Positions 1-8,701 of a DNA stretch of 64,000 nt are shown here, piece after piece; within the stretch, counting starts at the first letter, position 1; each line of letters starts with the position of its first letter. Source of the stretch: Bradyrhizobium septentrionale (GTDB lineage Bacteria; Pseudomonadota; Alphaproteobacteria; Rhizobiales; Xanthobacteraceae); NCBI RefSeq assembly GCF_011516645.4, contig NZ_CP088285.1, positions 1,550,001-1,614,000 on the forward strand. Direction: 5' to 3'. A model generated the notes under the pieces. The model did not search any database. It was not told the origin of the DNA and was given only the letters and a program-made list of their open reading frames with translations. The translations under genes were made by a program, and so were the position numbers.

Positions 1-266
1 AGCTCGGGCATCGAGGTCATCGGCACCCGGCGCGCGATCACCGCGCCGATGCCGCCGCCGATCGCGATCGCGACGATGACCAGCAGCCAGGCCACGCCGT
101 CGGCCGGCGGATGGCTGGCCAGCGTGGTGGCGACGGCGATCGCCATGCCGATCATGCCGAACATGTTGCCCTGGCGCGACGACGCCGGGCTCGACAGGCC
201 GCGCAGCGACAGGATGAACAGCACCCCCGCCACGAGATACAGAGCAGCAGCCAGATTGGCGTTCAT
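1..266 (-). CDS. pntB: NAD(P) transhydrogenase subunit beta, N-terminal part (cut by window edge)
   Basis: Membrane subunit of the proton-translocating transhydrogenase that transfers hydride between NADH and NADP+ at the inner membrane. Only the first 88 or so codons are present because the gene runs off the left edge. The visible protein starts MNANLAAALYLVAG and shows at least two hydrophobic helices separated by a short loop with Arg and Ser (around residues 22-32), then a helix rich in Ile, Ala and Gly, as in PntB N-termini. It lies 43 bp after pntAB on the same strand, so it is the third gene of the operon. The identity rests on operon position plus the N-terminal pattern; the NADP-binding domain is outside the window. 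Confidence 0.88.
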   Translation of the reverse strand, partial: MNANLAAALYLVAGVLFILSLRGLSSPASSRQGNMFGMIGMAIAVATTLASHPPADGVAWLLVIVAIAIGGGIGAVIARRVPMTSMPE

Positions 267-309
267 CTCAGGTCCCCCTTTGTCTTCGTCACCCCGAGGT
301 GCACGCCGC

Positions 310-627
310 TCACTTTGCTTTCTTCTTGTACATCGCCAGCATGCGCTGGGTGACAAGGAAGCCACCGAAGATGTTCACGCAGGCGAAGATCAGCGCGACG
401 AAGCCGAAGCCGCGGGCCCAGCCCGAGCCGCTCGAGACCATGCCGACGCCGACTGCGAGCAGCGCACCGACCACGATCACCGACGAGATCGCGTTGGTCA
501 CGCTCATCAGCGGCGTGTGCAGCGCAGGCGTCACCGACCACACCACGAAATAGCCGACGAACACGGCGAGAACGAAAATCGACAGCCGGAACACGAACGG
601 ATCGACGGCCTGCGCGAGATGCTCCAT
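310..627 (-). CDS. pntAB: NAD(P) transhydrogenase subunit alpha part 2 (membrane)
   Basis: Small membrane subunit (105 aa) of the three-subunit transhydrogenase found in alphaproteobacteria, where the E. coli alpha chain is split in two. Three to four hydrophobic helices are visible: [18 protein letters not shown] near residues 12-30, then the conserved [18 protein letters not shown] segment, and a third around 70-95. The [11 protein letters not shown] stretch is the family hallmark. The start ATG follows pntAA by 11 bp, consistent with translational coupling. The short Lys-rich tail (KKKAK) is on the cytoplasmic side. Confidence 0.95.
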   Translation of the reverse strand: MEHLAQAVDPFVFRLSIFVLAVFVGYFVVWSVTPALHTPLMSVTNAISSVIVVGALLAVGVGMVSSGSGWARGFGFVALIFACVNIFGGFLVTQRMLAMYKKKAK

Positions 628-638
628 GGCTTCTCTCC

Positions 639-1763
639 TTACTTCGGCTGGAAGTTGGGATGGATGACGGCGCCGTCTTTGGTCAGCGCGGTGGCCTTCA
701 CCAGCTCGTCGTCCCAGTTGACCGCGAGCGCCTTGTTGGCCTTGTCGACCATCGTCTCGATGAACGAGAACAGATTGCGCGCATACAGGCTCGAGGCCGA
801 AGCGGCGACGCGGCCGGCGACATTGGTGTAGCCGACGATCTTGATGCCATCTGTCTCGACGACCTCGCCGGGCCTGGCGCCCTCGACATTGCCGCCGCGC
901 TCGACCGCGAGATCGACCAGCACCGAGCCGGGCTTCATCGATTTCACCATCTCGCCGGTGACCAGCTTCGGCGCCGGGCGGCCCGGGATCAGCGCGGTCG
1001 TGATGACGATGTCCTGCTTCTTGATGTGCTCGGCGGTGAGCGCGGCCTGCTTGGCCTGGTACTCCTTGGACATTTCCTTGGCGTAGCCGCCGGCGGTCTG
1101 CGCGTTCTTGAACTCCTCGTCCTCGACGGCGAGGAATTTCGCGCCAAGCGATTCCACCTGCTCCTTGGTGGCGGGGCGCACGTCGGTCGCGGTGACCACG
1201 GCCCCGAGCCGCCGCGCGGTCGCGATCGCCTGCAGGCCGGCGACGCCGACGCCCATCACGAACACTTTCGCGGCCGGAATGGTACCGGCGGCGGTCATCA
1301 TCATCGGGAAGGCGCGGCCGAAGGCCTCGGCGCCTTCGATCACGGCGCGGTAGCCGGCCAGGTTGGCCTGCGAGGACAACACGTCCATCACCTGGGCGCG
1401 GGTGATGCGCGGCATCAATTCCATCGCGAAGGCGGCAATGCCGGCATCGGCCATCGCCTTCAGCGCGGCATCATTGCCGTAGGGATCCATGATCGCGATG
1501 ACCAGCGCACCGCGCCTGTACTTCGAGAGTTCGGAGGCCTCGGGCCGCTTCACCTTGATGATGATGTCGGCGTCCTTGAGCGCGTCGGCGCTGACGGTGG
1601 CGCCAACCGCGGTGAACTCCGAATCGGGCAGGCCGGACTTGATGCCCGCGCCCGGCTCGACCGCGACCTCGGCGCCGATCGCCTTGAACTTCTTGATGGT
1701 GTCGGGCGAGACCGCAACCCGCGGCTCGGACGGATCAATTTCCTTGGCAACGGCAATCTTCAT
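639..1763 (-). CDS. pntAA: NAD(P) transhydrogenase subunit alpha part 1 (NAD-binding)
   Basis: Soluble NAD(H)-binding domain I of the proton-translocating transhydrogenase (374 aa), similar in fold to alanine dehydrogenase. Visible hallmarks are the N-terminal [19 protein letters not shown], the mobile-loop region [18 protein letters not shown], and the dinucleotide-binding stretch [19 protein letters not shown] followed by TATDVRP near residues 165-195. The ATG has a strong ribosome site (GGAGGG, 5 nt upstream). It is the first gene of a pntAA-pntAB-pntB operon on the minus strand. The enzyme probably balances NADPH against NADH at the cost of the proton gradient. Confidence 0.96.
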   Translation of the reverse strand: MKIAVAKEIDPSEPRVAVSPDTIKKFKAIGAEVAVEPGAGIKSGLPDSEFTAVGATVSADALKDADIIIKVKRPEASELSKYRRGALVIAIMDPYGNDAALKAMADAGIAAFAMELMPRITRAQVMDVLSSQANLAGYRAVIEGAEAFGRAFPMMMTAAGTIPAAKVFVMGVGVAGLQAIATARRLGAVVTATDVRPATKEQVESLGAKFLAVEDEEFKNAQTAGGYAKEMSKEYQAKQAALTAEHIKKQDIVITTALIPGRPAPKLVTGEMVKSMKPGSVLVDLAVERGGNVEGARPGEVVETDGIKIVGYTNVAGRVAASASSLYARNLFSFIETMVDKANKALAVNWDDELVKATALTKDGAVIHPNFQPK

Positions 1764-1905
1764 GGGCCCTCCGGCGGCGCGAGCCGCGCACGCGTCTTCA
1801 AACTAGCGTTATTTTCGCCAGATTGGATACCCGGTTTTTACACCCGGGTTCGATCAGGAATTCTGGCACCGCCGCGGGACGGCGATGCCGGTAGCCGATC
1901 AGGGA

Positions 1906-2058
1906 TCAGACCAGGAAATAAGCCATCAGGGCGAGAATGATGGCGACGGTGATGCTGCCGTATTTGACCAGGATGAGAAACCCCTCGTAGGTCTGCTCAT
2001 GCGCCACGTAGTCGTTGCCGTCGGCGGTCGTGTAGGCCACTTCGCTATGGTCTGCCAT
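1906..2058 (-). CDS. aa3-type cytochrome c oxidase subunit IV
   Basis: A 50-residue protein starting MADHSEVAYTTADGND and ending in a single membrane helix (about residues 28-49, VKYGSITVAIILALMAYF). This is the pattern of the small bacterial aa3-type cytochrome c oxidase subunit IV (as in Paracoccus): a short polar N-terminus with YxxHExTYxGF, then one helix. It binds the surface of the terminal oxidase in the inner membrane and is not needed for catalysis. The other oxidase genes are not nearby. It is divergent in spacing from both neighbours and probably has its own promoter. Small size leaves some doubt, but the helix and preceding motif fit well. Confidence 0.85.
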   Translation of the reverse strand: MADHSEVAYTTADGNDYVAHEQTYEGFLILVKYGSITVAIILALMAYFLV

Positions 2059-2324
2059 CGCTGTCCCCAGTCAGAAATTCGCGTTCTGCGAGCCATTACC
2101 GCAAACGGGTTGGCAGGGCAACGGCGCGGTCCCGATCGGGCGATTTGAAGCGCAAATCGTCCCCGGCCCAGACGGTCGAGCGACGGCCAGCGGCCGCCGC
2201 GGGGGCAGGATTGATCTCCCAAACGCGAGCGTCATGGAAGGATCATGCCGTCAGGCGCAAAAACGCCGAATGACCCTGCCCGAACACCGGCCCGGCCAAC
2301 CGTGCAGCGGAGGGCCGTTTGGCC

Positions 2325-4241
2325 TCAACCCATCGCCTCCAGCTCGTCGATCATGCCGGCGATGACGGACAGGCCGCCGTCCCAGAATTTGGGGTCCTTG
2401 GCGTCGAGCCCGAACGGTCGCAGCAGCTCGGAATAATGCTTGGTGCCGCCGGCCGCGAGCATGTCGAGATAGCGCTCGGCGAAACCGTCGGACGCATGCT
2501 CGTAGACCGCATAGAGCGAGTTCACCAGGCAATCGCCGAACGCGTAGGCATAGACGTAGAACGGCGAGTGGATGAAATGCGGGATGTACATCCAGAACGT
2601 CTCATAGCCCGGCTTGATCTCGATCGCGGGCCCCAAGCTCTCGGCCTGCACGCTGAGCCAGATCTGGCCGATCCGCTCGGCGGTGAGCTCGCCGTTCTTG
2701 CGCTCGGTGTGAACCGCGCGCTCGAATGAATAGAACGCGATCTGCCGCACCACTGTGTTGATCATGTCCTCGACCTTGCCCGCGAGCAGCGCCTGGCGCT
2801 GCTTTGCGTTTTTGGTCTGGGACAACAGCCGCCTGAAGGTCAGCATCTCGCCGAACACGCTCGCGGTTTCCGCCAGCGTCAGCGGCGTCGGCGCCATCAG
2901 CGCGCCGTTCTTCGCCGCCAGCACCTGATGGACGCCATGGCCGAGCTCATGCGCCAGCGTCATCACGTCGCGCGGCTTGCCCTGATAATTCATCAGCACA
3001 TAGGGATGCGCCGACGGCGTGGTCGGATGCGAGAACGCGCCGGGCGCCTTGCCGGGACGGACCGGCGCATCGATCCAGCGATCGGCGAAGAAGCGCTCCG
3101 CGATCTCGGCCATCCGGGGCGAGAAGCCGTTATAGGCCGACAGCACCATGTTGCGCGCCTCGGGCCAGGCGATGGTGCCGGTCGCGGCAAACGGCAGCGG
3201 CGCGTTGCGGTCCCAATGCGGCAGCTTCTTCTTTTTGAACCAGCCGGCCTTCAACGCGTAATAGCGGTACGACAGTTTCGGATAGGCCGCGCGCACCGAG
3301 GCGACCAGCGCATCGACCACCTCGCGCTCGACGCGGTTGTTGAGATGGCGGGAGTCCGCGACATCCTGGAAGCCGCGCCAGCGGTCGGAGATTTCCTTGT
3401 CCTTGGCGAGCGTGTTGGTGATCAGCGCGAAGGTGCGCTCATTGTCCTTGAAGGTCTTGGCGAGCGCCTGCGCGGCGGACTTGCGCTTGTCCCCCGCCTT
3501 GTCCTGCAACAGGTTCAGCGTCGGCTCGATCGCGAGCTCCTTGCCTGAGACCTTGAAGCGCAGGCCGGAGATGGTCTGGTCGAACAGCCGGTTCCAGGCG
3601 GCGTAGCCGCTCTGCGCCTTTTCGTGGAACAGCTGCTCGACGCGATCCTCGAGCTGGTACGGCTTGTCCTTGCGCAGATCCTCGATCCACGGCCGGTAAT
3701 GACCGAGCGCGGGTTCGGCCATCGCGCGCTCGATCACGTCATCGTCAACGCGATTGAGCTCCAGCGCGAAGAACAAGAGATGCACCGACGCCGCCGTCAG
3801 CCGCTCGGACACATCGCCATAGAATTTCGAAATCGCGGGATCGACGCTGTCGCCGGCATGGACGAGGCCGGCATAGGAGCCGAGACGGCCGGCCAGGTCG
3901 TCGATCGCCTCGTAGCGCCTGACCGCCTCGGCAAGCCACCTCCCGCCGCCCTCTTTGGCGGTATTTTCGGCCAGCTTGCCCTTGTAATCGGTCTCAAACG
4001 CGACGCAATCTGCATCCATTTTCTGTAGGTCACGGGCGACTTCTGGCGCGTCGATACCGGAGTAGAGATCCGCCAGATTCCATTCCGGCAGCTTGCCGGT
4101 CTTGCCGGCCGGCTTTTTCGCCGCCGGTCCGGCTGCGGCCGGCTTGCGTTGCGCGACCGTCTTGCGTAACGCGGATTCCTTGCGGAGGGCTGCCTTGCTG
4201 AGAGCAGACTTGTTCGGAGCAGATTTGGAGCGCGAGGTCAT
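2325..4241 (-). CDS. M3 family oligoendopeptidase (PepF-like)
   Basis: Zinc endopeptidase of peptidase family M3 that cleaves short peptides in the cytoplasm (638 aa). The catalytic HExxH motif is seen as MTLAHELGHGVHQ near residue 430, with the downstream Glu in the LAETASVFGEM segment that completes the zinc site. The last third (FHEKAQSGYAAWNR, PHFIHSPFYVYAYAFG) is typical of M3 oligoendopeptidases. The first 50 residues are a Lys/Ala/Pro-rich low-complexity tail before LPEWNLADLYSGID, so the true start could be somewhat downstream. The gene is divergent from the NtrC-type regulator at 4384, with 142 bp between them. Confidence 0.93.
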   Translation of the reverse strand: MTSRSKSAPNKSALSKAALRKESALRKTVAQRKPAAAGPAAKKPAGKTGKLPEWNLADLYSGIDAPEVARDLQKMDADCVAFETDYKGKLAENTAKEGGGRWLAEAVRRYEAIDDLAGRLGSYAGLVHAGDSVDPAISKFYGDVSERLTAASVHLLFFALELNRVDDDVIERAMAEPALGHYRPWIEDLRKDKPYQLEDRVEQLFHEKAQSGYAAWNRLFDQTISGLRFKVSGKELAIEPTLNLLQDKAGDKRKSAAQALAKTFKDNERTFALITNTLAKDKEISDRWRGFQDVADSRHLNNRVEREVVDALVASVRAAYPKLSYRYYALKAGWFKKKKLPHWDRNAPLPFAATGTIAWPEARNMVLSAYNGFSPRMAEIAERFFADRWIDAPVRPGKAPGAFSHPTTPSAHPYVLMNYQGKPRDVMTLAHELGHGVHQVLAAKNGALMAPTPLTLAETASVFGEMLTFRRLLSQTKNAKQRQALLAGKVEDMINTVVRQIAFYSFERAVHTERKNGELTAERIGQIWLSVQAESLGPAIEIKPGYETFWMYIPHFIHSPFYVYAYAFGDCLVNSLYAVYEHASDGFAERYLDMLAAGGTKHYSELLRPFGLDAKDPKFWDGGLSVIAGMIDELEAMG

Positions 4242-4383
4242 CTTGTTCGAAACCTTAGTTCAGTCGGAAAGATGTCGGCGGCGGCGGAATGAAAGCGGGT
4301 TTGCAACGTTTAAGAGTGCGTTAATCGGCATCGGCGACAGTGCCCCGATTCGAGACAAATAAACGTAGCGTGCGGGGAAAACC

Positions 4384-5874
4384 ATGGCTGCCACCATTTT
4401 GATCGCCGATGATGACGCAGTACAGCGTCGTTTGGTAGAAAACATGGTGCAGAAGTGCGGCTATGAGCCCCTCGTCGTGGACAGTGGCGACGCGGCGATA
4501 GCGGCACTGACCGCATCCGAGACGCAGGCGATCGACGCCGTCGTGCTCGACCTCGTGATGCCGGGCCTCGACGGTCTCGGAGTCCTCGCAAAAATTCGTG
4601 AAGCTGGTTTGAACGTCCCGGTCATTGTGCAGACCGCGCATGGCGGGATCGACAATGTGGTGTCGGCGATGCGCGCCGGCGCCCAGGATTTCGTCGTCAA
4701 GCCGGTCGGCTTCGAACGGCTGCAGGTGTCCCTGCGCAACGCGCTCAACGCCTCCGCCCTCAAGGGCGAATTGCAGCGCATCCGGCACAGCCGCGAGGGC
4801 CGGCTGACCTTCTCCGACATCATCACCCGCAGCGAGGCCATGGCCGGGGTGCTGCGCACCGCGCAGAAGGCCGCCTCCTCGACGATCCCGGTGCTGATCG
4901 AGGGCGAGTCCGGCGTCGGCAAGGAACTGTTCGCGCGCGCCATCCACGGCAGCAGCGAGCGCAAGGCGAGGCCGTTCGTCGCAGTGAACTGCGGTGCGAT
5001 CCCGGACAATCTCGTCGAATCGATCCTGTTCGGCCATGAGAAGGGCGCCTTTACCGGCGCTACCGAGCGCCATCAGGGCAAGTTCGTCGAGGCCCATGGC
5101 GGCACGCTGTTCCTCGACGAGGTCGGCGAATTGCCGCTGGCCACGCAGGTGAAACTGCTGCGCGCGCTGCAGGAAGGCACCGTCGAGGCGGTCGGCGGCC
5201 GCAAGCCGGTCAAGGTCGATGTCCGCATCATCTCGGCGACCAACCGCAAGCTGCTCGATCTCGTGAAGGGCGGCCAGTTCCGCGAGGACCTGTTCTATCG
5301 GCTGCACGTGCTGCTGCTGACCATTCCGGCGCTGCGGCAGCGGCGCGAAGACATTCCGCATCTGCTGCGGCATTTCCTGGCGCGGTTCTGCGCCGAGGAA
5401 AACCGCAACATCACCGGCATCACCGGCGAGGCGATGGCGCATCTCGCCCAGCTCGATTGGCCGGGCAACATCCGCCAGCTCGAGAACACGGTGTACCGCG
5501 CCGTGGTGATGAGCGATGGCGACCAGCTCGGGCTGGCCGATTTCCCGCAGGGGTCGGCGCATCCGGCGCCGGAGGGCAAATCCTTGCAGGGCGAGCCGCT
5601 GGTGGTGTCGCCGTCCACGGCACCTGCCATGATTTCCGGTAATGATATACCGGTTGCAGCCCCCCTCCCCACCGCGGGCGGCCTCCCGATGCTCAATGCT
5701 GCGGGCGAGGTGCGCCCCCTGGAAGATCTCGAGAACGAGATCATCCGCTTCGCGATTTCGCATTATCGCGGACAGATGTCGGAGGTCGCGCGCCGGCTCA
5801 AGATCGGCCGCTCGACCCTCTACCGCAAGCTCGACGAAGCTGCGGCCGGCACGCGCACAAGCGACGCCAGCTAG
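4384..5874 (+). CDS. Sigma-54-dependent response regulator (NtrC family)
   Basis: Two-component activator of sigma-54 promoters (496 aa). An N-terminal receiver (about 1-125) has the acidic pocket IADDD and the phospho-acceptor Asp56 in VVLDLVMPG. A central AAA+ domain (about 140-380) contains Walker A GESGVGKE, the sigma-54 contact loop EKGAFTGA, the Walker B region GGTLFLDEVGELP, and the R-finger segment FREDLFYRLHV. A C-terminal Fis-type helix-turn-helix (EVARRLKIGRSTLYRKLDE) binds DNA. No histidine kinase gene lies beside it, so it is an orphan regulator here. An ATG at 4384 opens directly into the receiver domain. Targets cannot be read from this window. Confidence 0.95.
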   Translation: MAATILIADDDAVQRRLVENMVQKCGYEPLVVDSGDAAIAALTASETQAIDAVVLDLVMPGLDGLGVLAKIREAGLNVPVIVQTAHGGIDNVVSAMRAGAQDFVVKPVGFERLQVSLRNALNASALKGELQRIRHSREGRLTFSDIITRSEAMAGVLRTAQKAASSTIPVLIEGESGVGKELFARAIHGSSERKARPFVAVNCGAIPDNLVESILFGHEKGAFTGATERHQGKFVEAHGGTLFLDEVGELPLATQVKLLRALQEGTVEAVGGRKPVKVDVRIISATNRKLLDLVKGGQFREDLFYRLHVLLLTIPALRQRREDIPHLLRHFLARFCAEENRNITGITGEAMAHLAQLDWPGNIRQLENTVYRAVVMSDGDQLGLADFPQGSAHPAPEGKSLQGEPLVVSPSTAPAMISGNDIPVAAPLPTAGGLPMLNAAGEVRPLEDLENEIIRFAISHYRGQMSEVARRLKIGRSTLYRKLDEAAAGTRTSDAS

Positions 5875-6003
5875 GCGCAGGCGCCGGCAAGACCATACCA
5901 GGGAACCTTTTGAACCGTGTCGTGGCGGTGACAGACAAAGGCTGTGCCGCGTGGCAAAAACGCACGGCCCGAGCGAAATCAGCTGCTTCGAGGTCAGTTT
6001 GTC

Positions 6004-6117
6004 GTGAGTTGCCCCGTATGGCGCTGGCTGCATAAGAGCGGCAAATGTATCGTCTGCGTCAATTGCGTGCAGGCGTGCGAGTCGATCGAAGAGCCGGCGC
6101 TTTCGCGCAAGCTATGA
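6004..6117 (+). CDS. Possible micro-ORF with a 4Fe-4S (CxxCxxCxxxC) motif
   Basis: A GTG-started frame of 37 residues in the gap between the sigma-54 regulator and the transpeptidase. It contains Cys15, 18, 21 and 25 in KCIVCVNCVQACESIE, exactly the spacing of a bacterial ferredoxin-type 4Fe-4S cluster, plus a fifth Cys at position 3. A possible ribosome site (GAGG) lies 10 nt before the GTG. The frame is open back to 5932, so an earlier GTG at 5944 is also possible. The segment resembles the cluster-binding stretch of formate dehydrogenase or NuoG-type proteins, but nothing else of such a protein is present. It may be a real small protein, a gene remnant, or chance. No function is assigned. 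Confidence 0.3.
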   Translation: MSCPVWRWLHKSGKCIVCVNCVQACESIEEPALSRKL

Positions 6118-6180
6118 AACCAAATACTGACTTGAACTGTTCCAGAGAGCGAGGGGCAGTTCCACCCAGGGGGTGCGATA

Positions 6181-8472
6181 ATGCGTGACTGTTCGAACCA
6201 TCGTCGAGGATTTGACCGCGTCTTGATGGCCGTCGCGGCGACCTTCCTCACGGTGTCCGCGACCTCAGCCTTCGCGCAGGACACGCCTCGCTCCAGCGCC
6301 TCGGAACTCGCGATCGACGCCGCGATCCCGCGCCCCGAACCGGCCAATGTGCCGCCGCCGACCGCAGGCGATTTCAAGGCCGACACCACCGCCGCGCTCC
6401 CCGACGCAGCCAAGCCGGCAGATGTGAAGCCGGCCGGCGTGCAGGCCACCGAGGCCAAACCTGCTGATGCGAAGCCGGTTGACGCCAAACCGGCAGAGCC
6501 CAGCACGGCCAAGGCCGCCGAGCCGAAGCCCGCCGATGTCGCCACGACGCCGGCAACGACGCCCGCCGATGCGCCCAAGGCAGATACCGCCAAGACGGAT
6601 ACTGCGAAGACAGATCCCGCGGTCGTGCCGCCTCCGGCATCACCCGCCGCTGCAACTGCCACAGCGCCTTCGGCAAGCCCCGCGCCGGCGACGGCCGCAG
6701 CTCCGGCTGCCGAACCCGCGAAGGCTGCGAGCAACGTTGCCGCCGAGGATCTGCCGGTTGCCGACAGACTGCGCGAACAGCTCGCCGGCAAGTCGCTGCG
6801 CACCTTCGATCGCAAGAATGAGCGCGCGGCGGCCGAGAAATTCTATTCGGCCCGCGACTACGCGCCGGTCTTCACCAAGGCCGGCAAGTTGACCGAAGCC
6901 GGCAAGGGCGTGATCGCCCGCCTGAAGGACGCGGCCGCCGACGGCCTCGATGTTTCAGACTATCCGGTGCCGGATTTCGCCGCGGCCACGACATCAGATG
7001 CGCTGGCCGACGCCGAGCTGAAGCTCGCGGCCAGCATGCTGGACTATGCACGCCAGGCCCAAAGCGGCCGCATGCACTGGTCGCAGGTGTCGGCCGACAT
7101 CCTTTATCCGGAGCATCCGATCGATGCGGCGGAAGTCTTCGCGCATGTGACCTCCGCCAAGGACGCCTCCGCCGCGCTCGACAGCTACAACCCGCCGCAG
7201 AAGCTCTACAAGGAGCTGAAGCAGAAGCTCGCCGAGCTGCGCGGCCAGGGCGACGGCCCGGTCATCACGATCGCCGACGGCCCCGCGCTCAAATACGTGC
7301 CGGCGCGCAAGAAGCAGGCCGCGGTCGAGATGGACGATCCGCGCGTGCCGGACCTGCGCAGCAAGCTCGGCGTCACCGAGAATGCCGACAGCACCAAGTA
7401 TGACGCGACGTTGGCGCGTGCCGTGGAGAAATTCCAGAACAGCGTCGACCTCAAGCCATCAGGCGTGCTCGATGAGCGCACGGTCAAGGCGCTGAACAGT
7501 CCGAAGCGCGACCGCCAGATCGACGCCGTGATCGTCAACATGGAGCGCTGGCGCTGGCTGCCGCGCCAGCTTGGCGCCGCCAATGTCGGCAACGCCTATG
7601 TGATCCTCAACATCCCCGACTACACGCTGAAGGTGATGCAGAACGGCGCGCAGGTCTGGACCACGCGCGTGGTGACCGGCAAGCCCGGCCAGCACGCCAC
7701 GCCGCTTTTGACCGAGACGATGAAGTACATCACGGTCAACCCGACCTGGAACGTGCCGCCGTCGATCATCTACAACGAGTATCTGCCGGCCCTGCAGCAG
7801 GACCCGACGGTGCTGCAGCGCATGGGGCTGAGGCTCGAGCGCAACCGCGACGGCTCGATCCACATCTCGCAGCCGCCGGGTGAAGCCAACGCGCTCGGCC
7901 GCATCCGCTTCAACTTCCCGAACAAGTTCCTGGTCTATCAGCACGACACGCCGGACAAGAACCTGTTCGCCAGGGACGAGCGCGCCTTCAGCCACGGCTG
8001 CATGCGCGTGCAGAACCCGGATCAGTACGCTTCGGTGCTGCTCAACATCGCGATGCCGAACGACCATTACACGCCGGAGAAGATCCGCAGCATGTACGGC
8101 TCGAGCGAGATCGACCTGAAATTCGCGACGCCGATCCCGGTCAACATCACCTACCAGACCGCGTTCGTGGACGACGCCGGCAAGCTGCAAATCCGCCGGG
8201 ACGTCTACGGCCGCGACGCCACCATGCTGTCGCTGCTCAAGAACAGCCGCAGCAAGGATCTCGAGACCGTGGTGGCACATTCGCAGCCGAGCTATTCGCG
8301 TCCACCGAGCAGCAGCCTGCCCCCGGGCGTCAACGTCGCCGGCGACAACAGCGGCTTTAATTCCTCCGGACCGAACTTCTTCGAGCGCCTGTTCGGAGGA
8401 TTCGGACAGGCGGAGCCGCAGCCGGTCCGTCGCGGCCAAGCCCAGCAGCAGCGCCGGGTGATCACCCGCTAA
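6181..8472 (+). CDS. L,D-transpeptidase (YcbB/LdtD type), periplasmic
   Basis: Peptidoglycan L,D-transpeptidase (763 aa) that makes 3-3 cross-links or attaches proteins to murein. It starts with a signal peptide (about 1-34, cleavage near SAFAQD), followed by a long Ala/Pro/Lys/Asp-rich linker (about 60-190) with repeated KPAD units. Then come an N-terminal scaffold domain (LREQLAGKSLRTFDRKNER onward), a PG_binding_1 domain (VPDLRSKLGV to DERTVKALN, about 395-440) and the YkuD catalytic domain (about 470-640) with the active-site motif FSHGCMRVQNP. The C-terminus is Pro/Gln-rich. ATG 6181 has GGGGGTG just upstream. The following gene (DUF882) also looks like a murein enzyme. Confidence 0.93.
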   Translation: MRDCSNHRRGFDRVLMAVAATFLTVSATSAFAQDTPRSSASELAIDAAIPRPEPANVPPPTAGDFKADTTAALPDAAKPADVKPAGVQATEAKPADAKPVDAKPAEPSTAKAAEPKPADVATTPATTPADAPKADTAKTDTAKTDPAVVPPPASPAAATATAPSASPAPATAAAPAAEPAKAASNVAAEDLPVADRLREQLAGKSLRTFDRKNERAAAEKFYSARDYAPVFTKAGKLTEAGKGVIARLKDAAADGLDVSDYPVPDFAAATTSDALADAELKLAASMLDYARQAQSGRMHWSQVSADILYPEHPIDAAEVFAHVTSAKDASAALDSYNPPQKLYKELKQKLAELRGQGDGPVITIADGPALKYVPARKKQAAVEMDDPRVPDLRSKLGVTENADSTKYDATLARAVEKFQNSVDLKPSGVLDERTVKALNSPKRDRQIDAVIVNMERWRWLPRQLGAANVGNAYVILNIPDYTLKVMQNGAQVWTTRVVTGKPGQHATPLLTETMKYITVNPTWNVPPSIIYNEYLPALQQDPTVLQRMGLRLERNRDGSIHISQPPGEANALGRIRFNFPNKFLVYQHDTPDKNLFARDERAFSHGCMRVQNPDQYASVLLNIAMPNDHYTPEKIRSMYGSSEIDLKFATPIPVNITYQTAFVDDAGKLQIRRDVYGRDATMLSLLKNSRSKDLETVVAHSQPSYSRPPSSSLPPGVNVAGDNSGFNSSGPNFFERLFGGFGQAEPQPVRRGQAQQQRRVITR

Positions 8473-8515
8473 GCTGTTTCTCCGGCCAGATTGAGATAAA
8501 TTTTCAAGTAAAATC

Positions 8516-8544
8516 AACGATCTCGCTCAAAAAGCGGGATCGTT
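8516..8544 (+). terminator. Hairpin after the L,D-transpeptidase gene
   Basis: Two 12-nt arms, AACGATCTCGCT (8516-8527) and AGCGGGATCGTT (8533-8544), pair with one mismatch around the loop CAAAA, starting 44 nt after the transpeptidase stop. The following T-run is short (TTTATGTT), so it is a moderate candidate for an intrinsic terminator separating the transpeptidase from the DUF882 gene. Confidence 0.55.
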
Positions 8545-8701
8545 TATGTTAACCATTACCCACCTCTGCCGCGGAACTGGGCTATCTTTTGCCACAGTCG
8601 CCCAGTTAGTTAAGCCTAACTTGGGGGCGGGTCGGTAAACCTCGGTTAACCGTCCCGCTTTAAGAAAGCGTTCACCGTCTTTCGCGGGGGGTCTGCGAAA
8701 G

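Noticed and set aside
1820..1860. Short hairpin ACCCGG/CCGGGT upstream of pntAA
   Set aside because: Only 6 bp of stem with no T-run; insufficient for a terminator or operator call.
4321..6033. 570-codon open frame on the minus strand opposite the sigma-54 regulator
   Set aside because: High GC leaves long antisense frames open; composition (Arg/Gly/Ala-rich, no domain) is not protein-like and the plus-strand gene is unambiguous.
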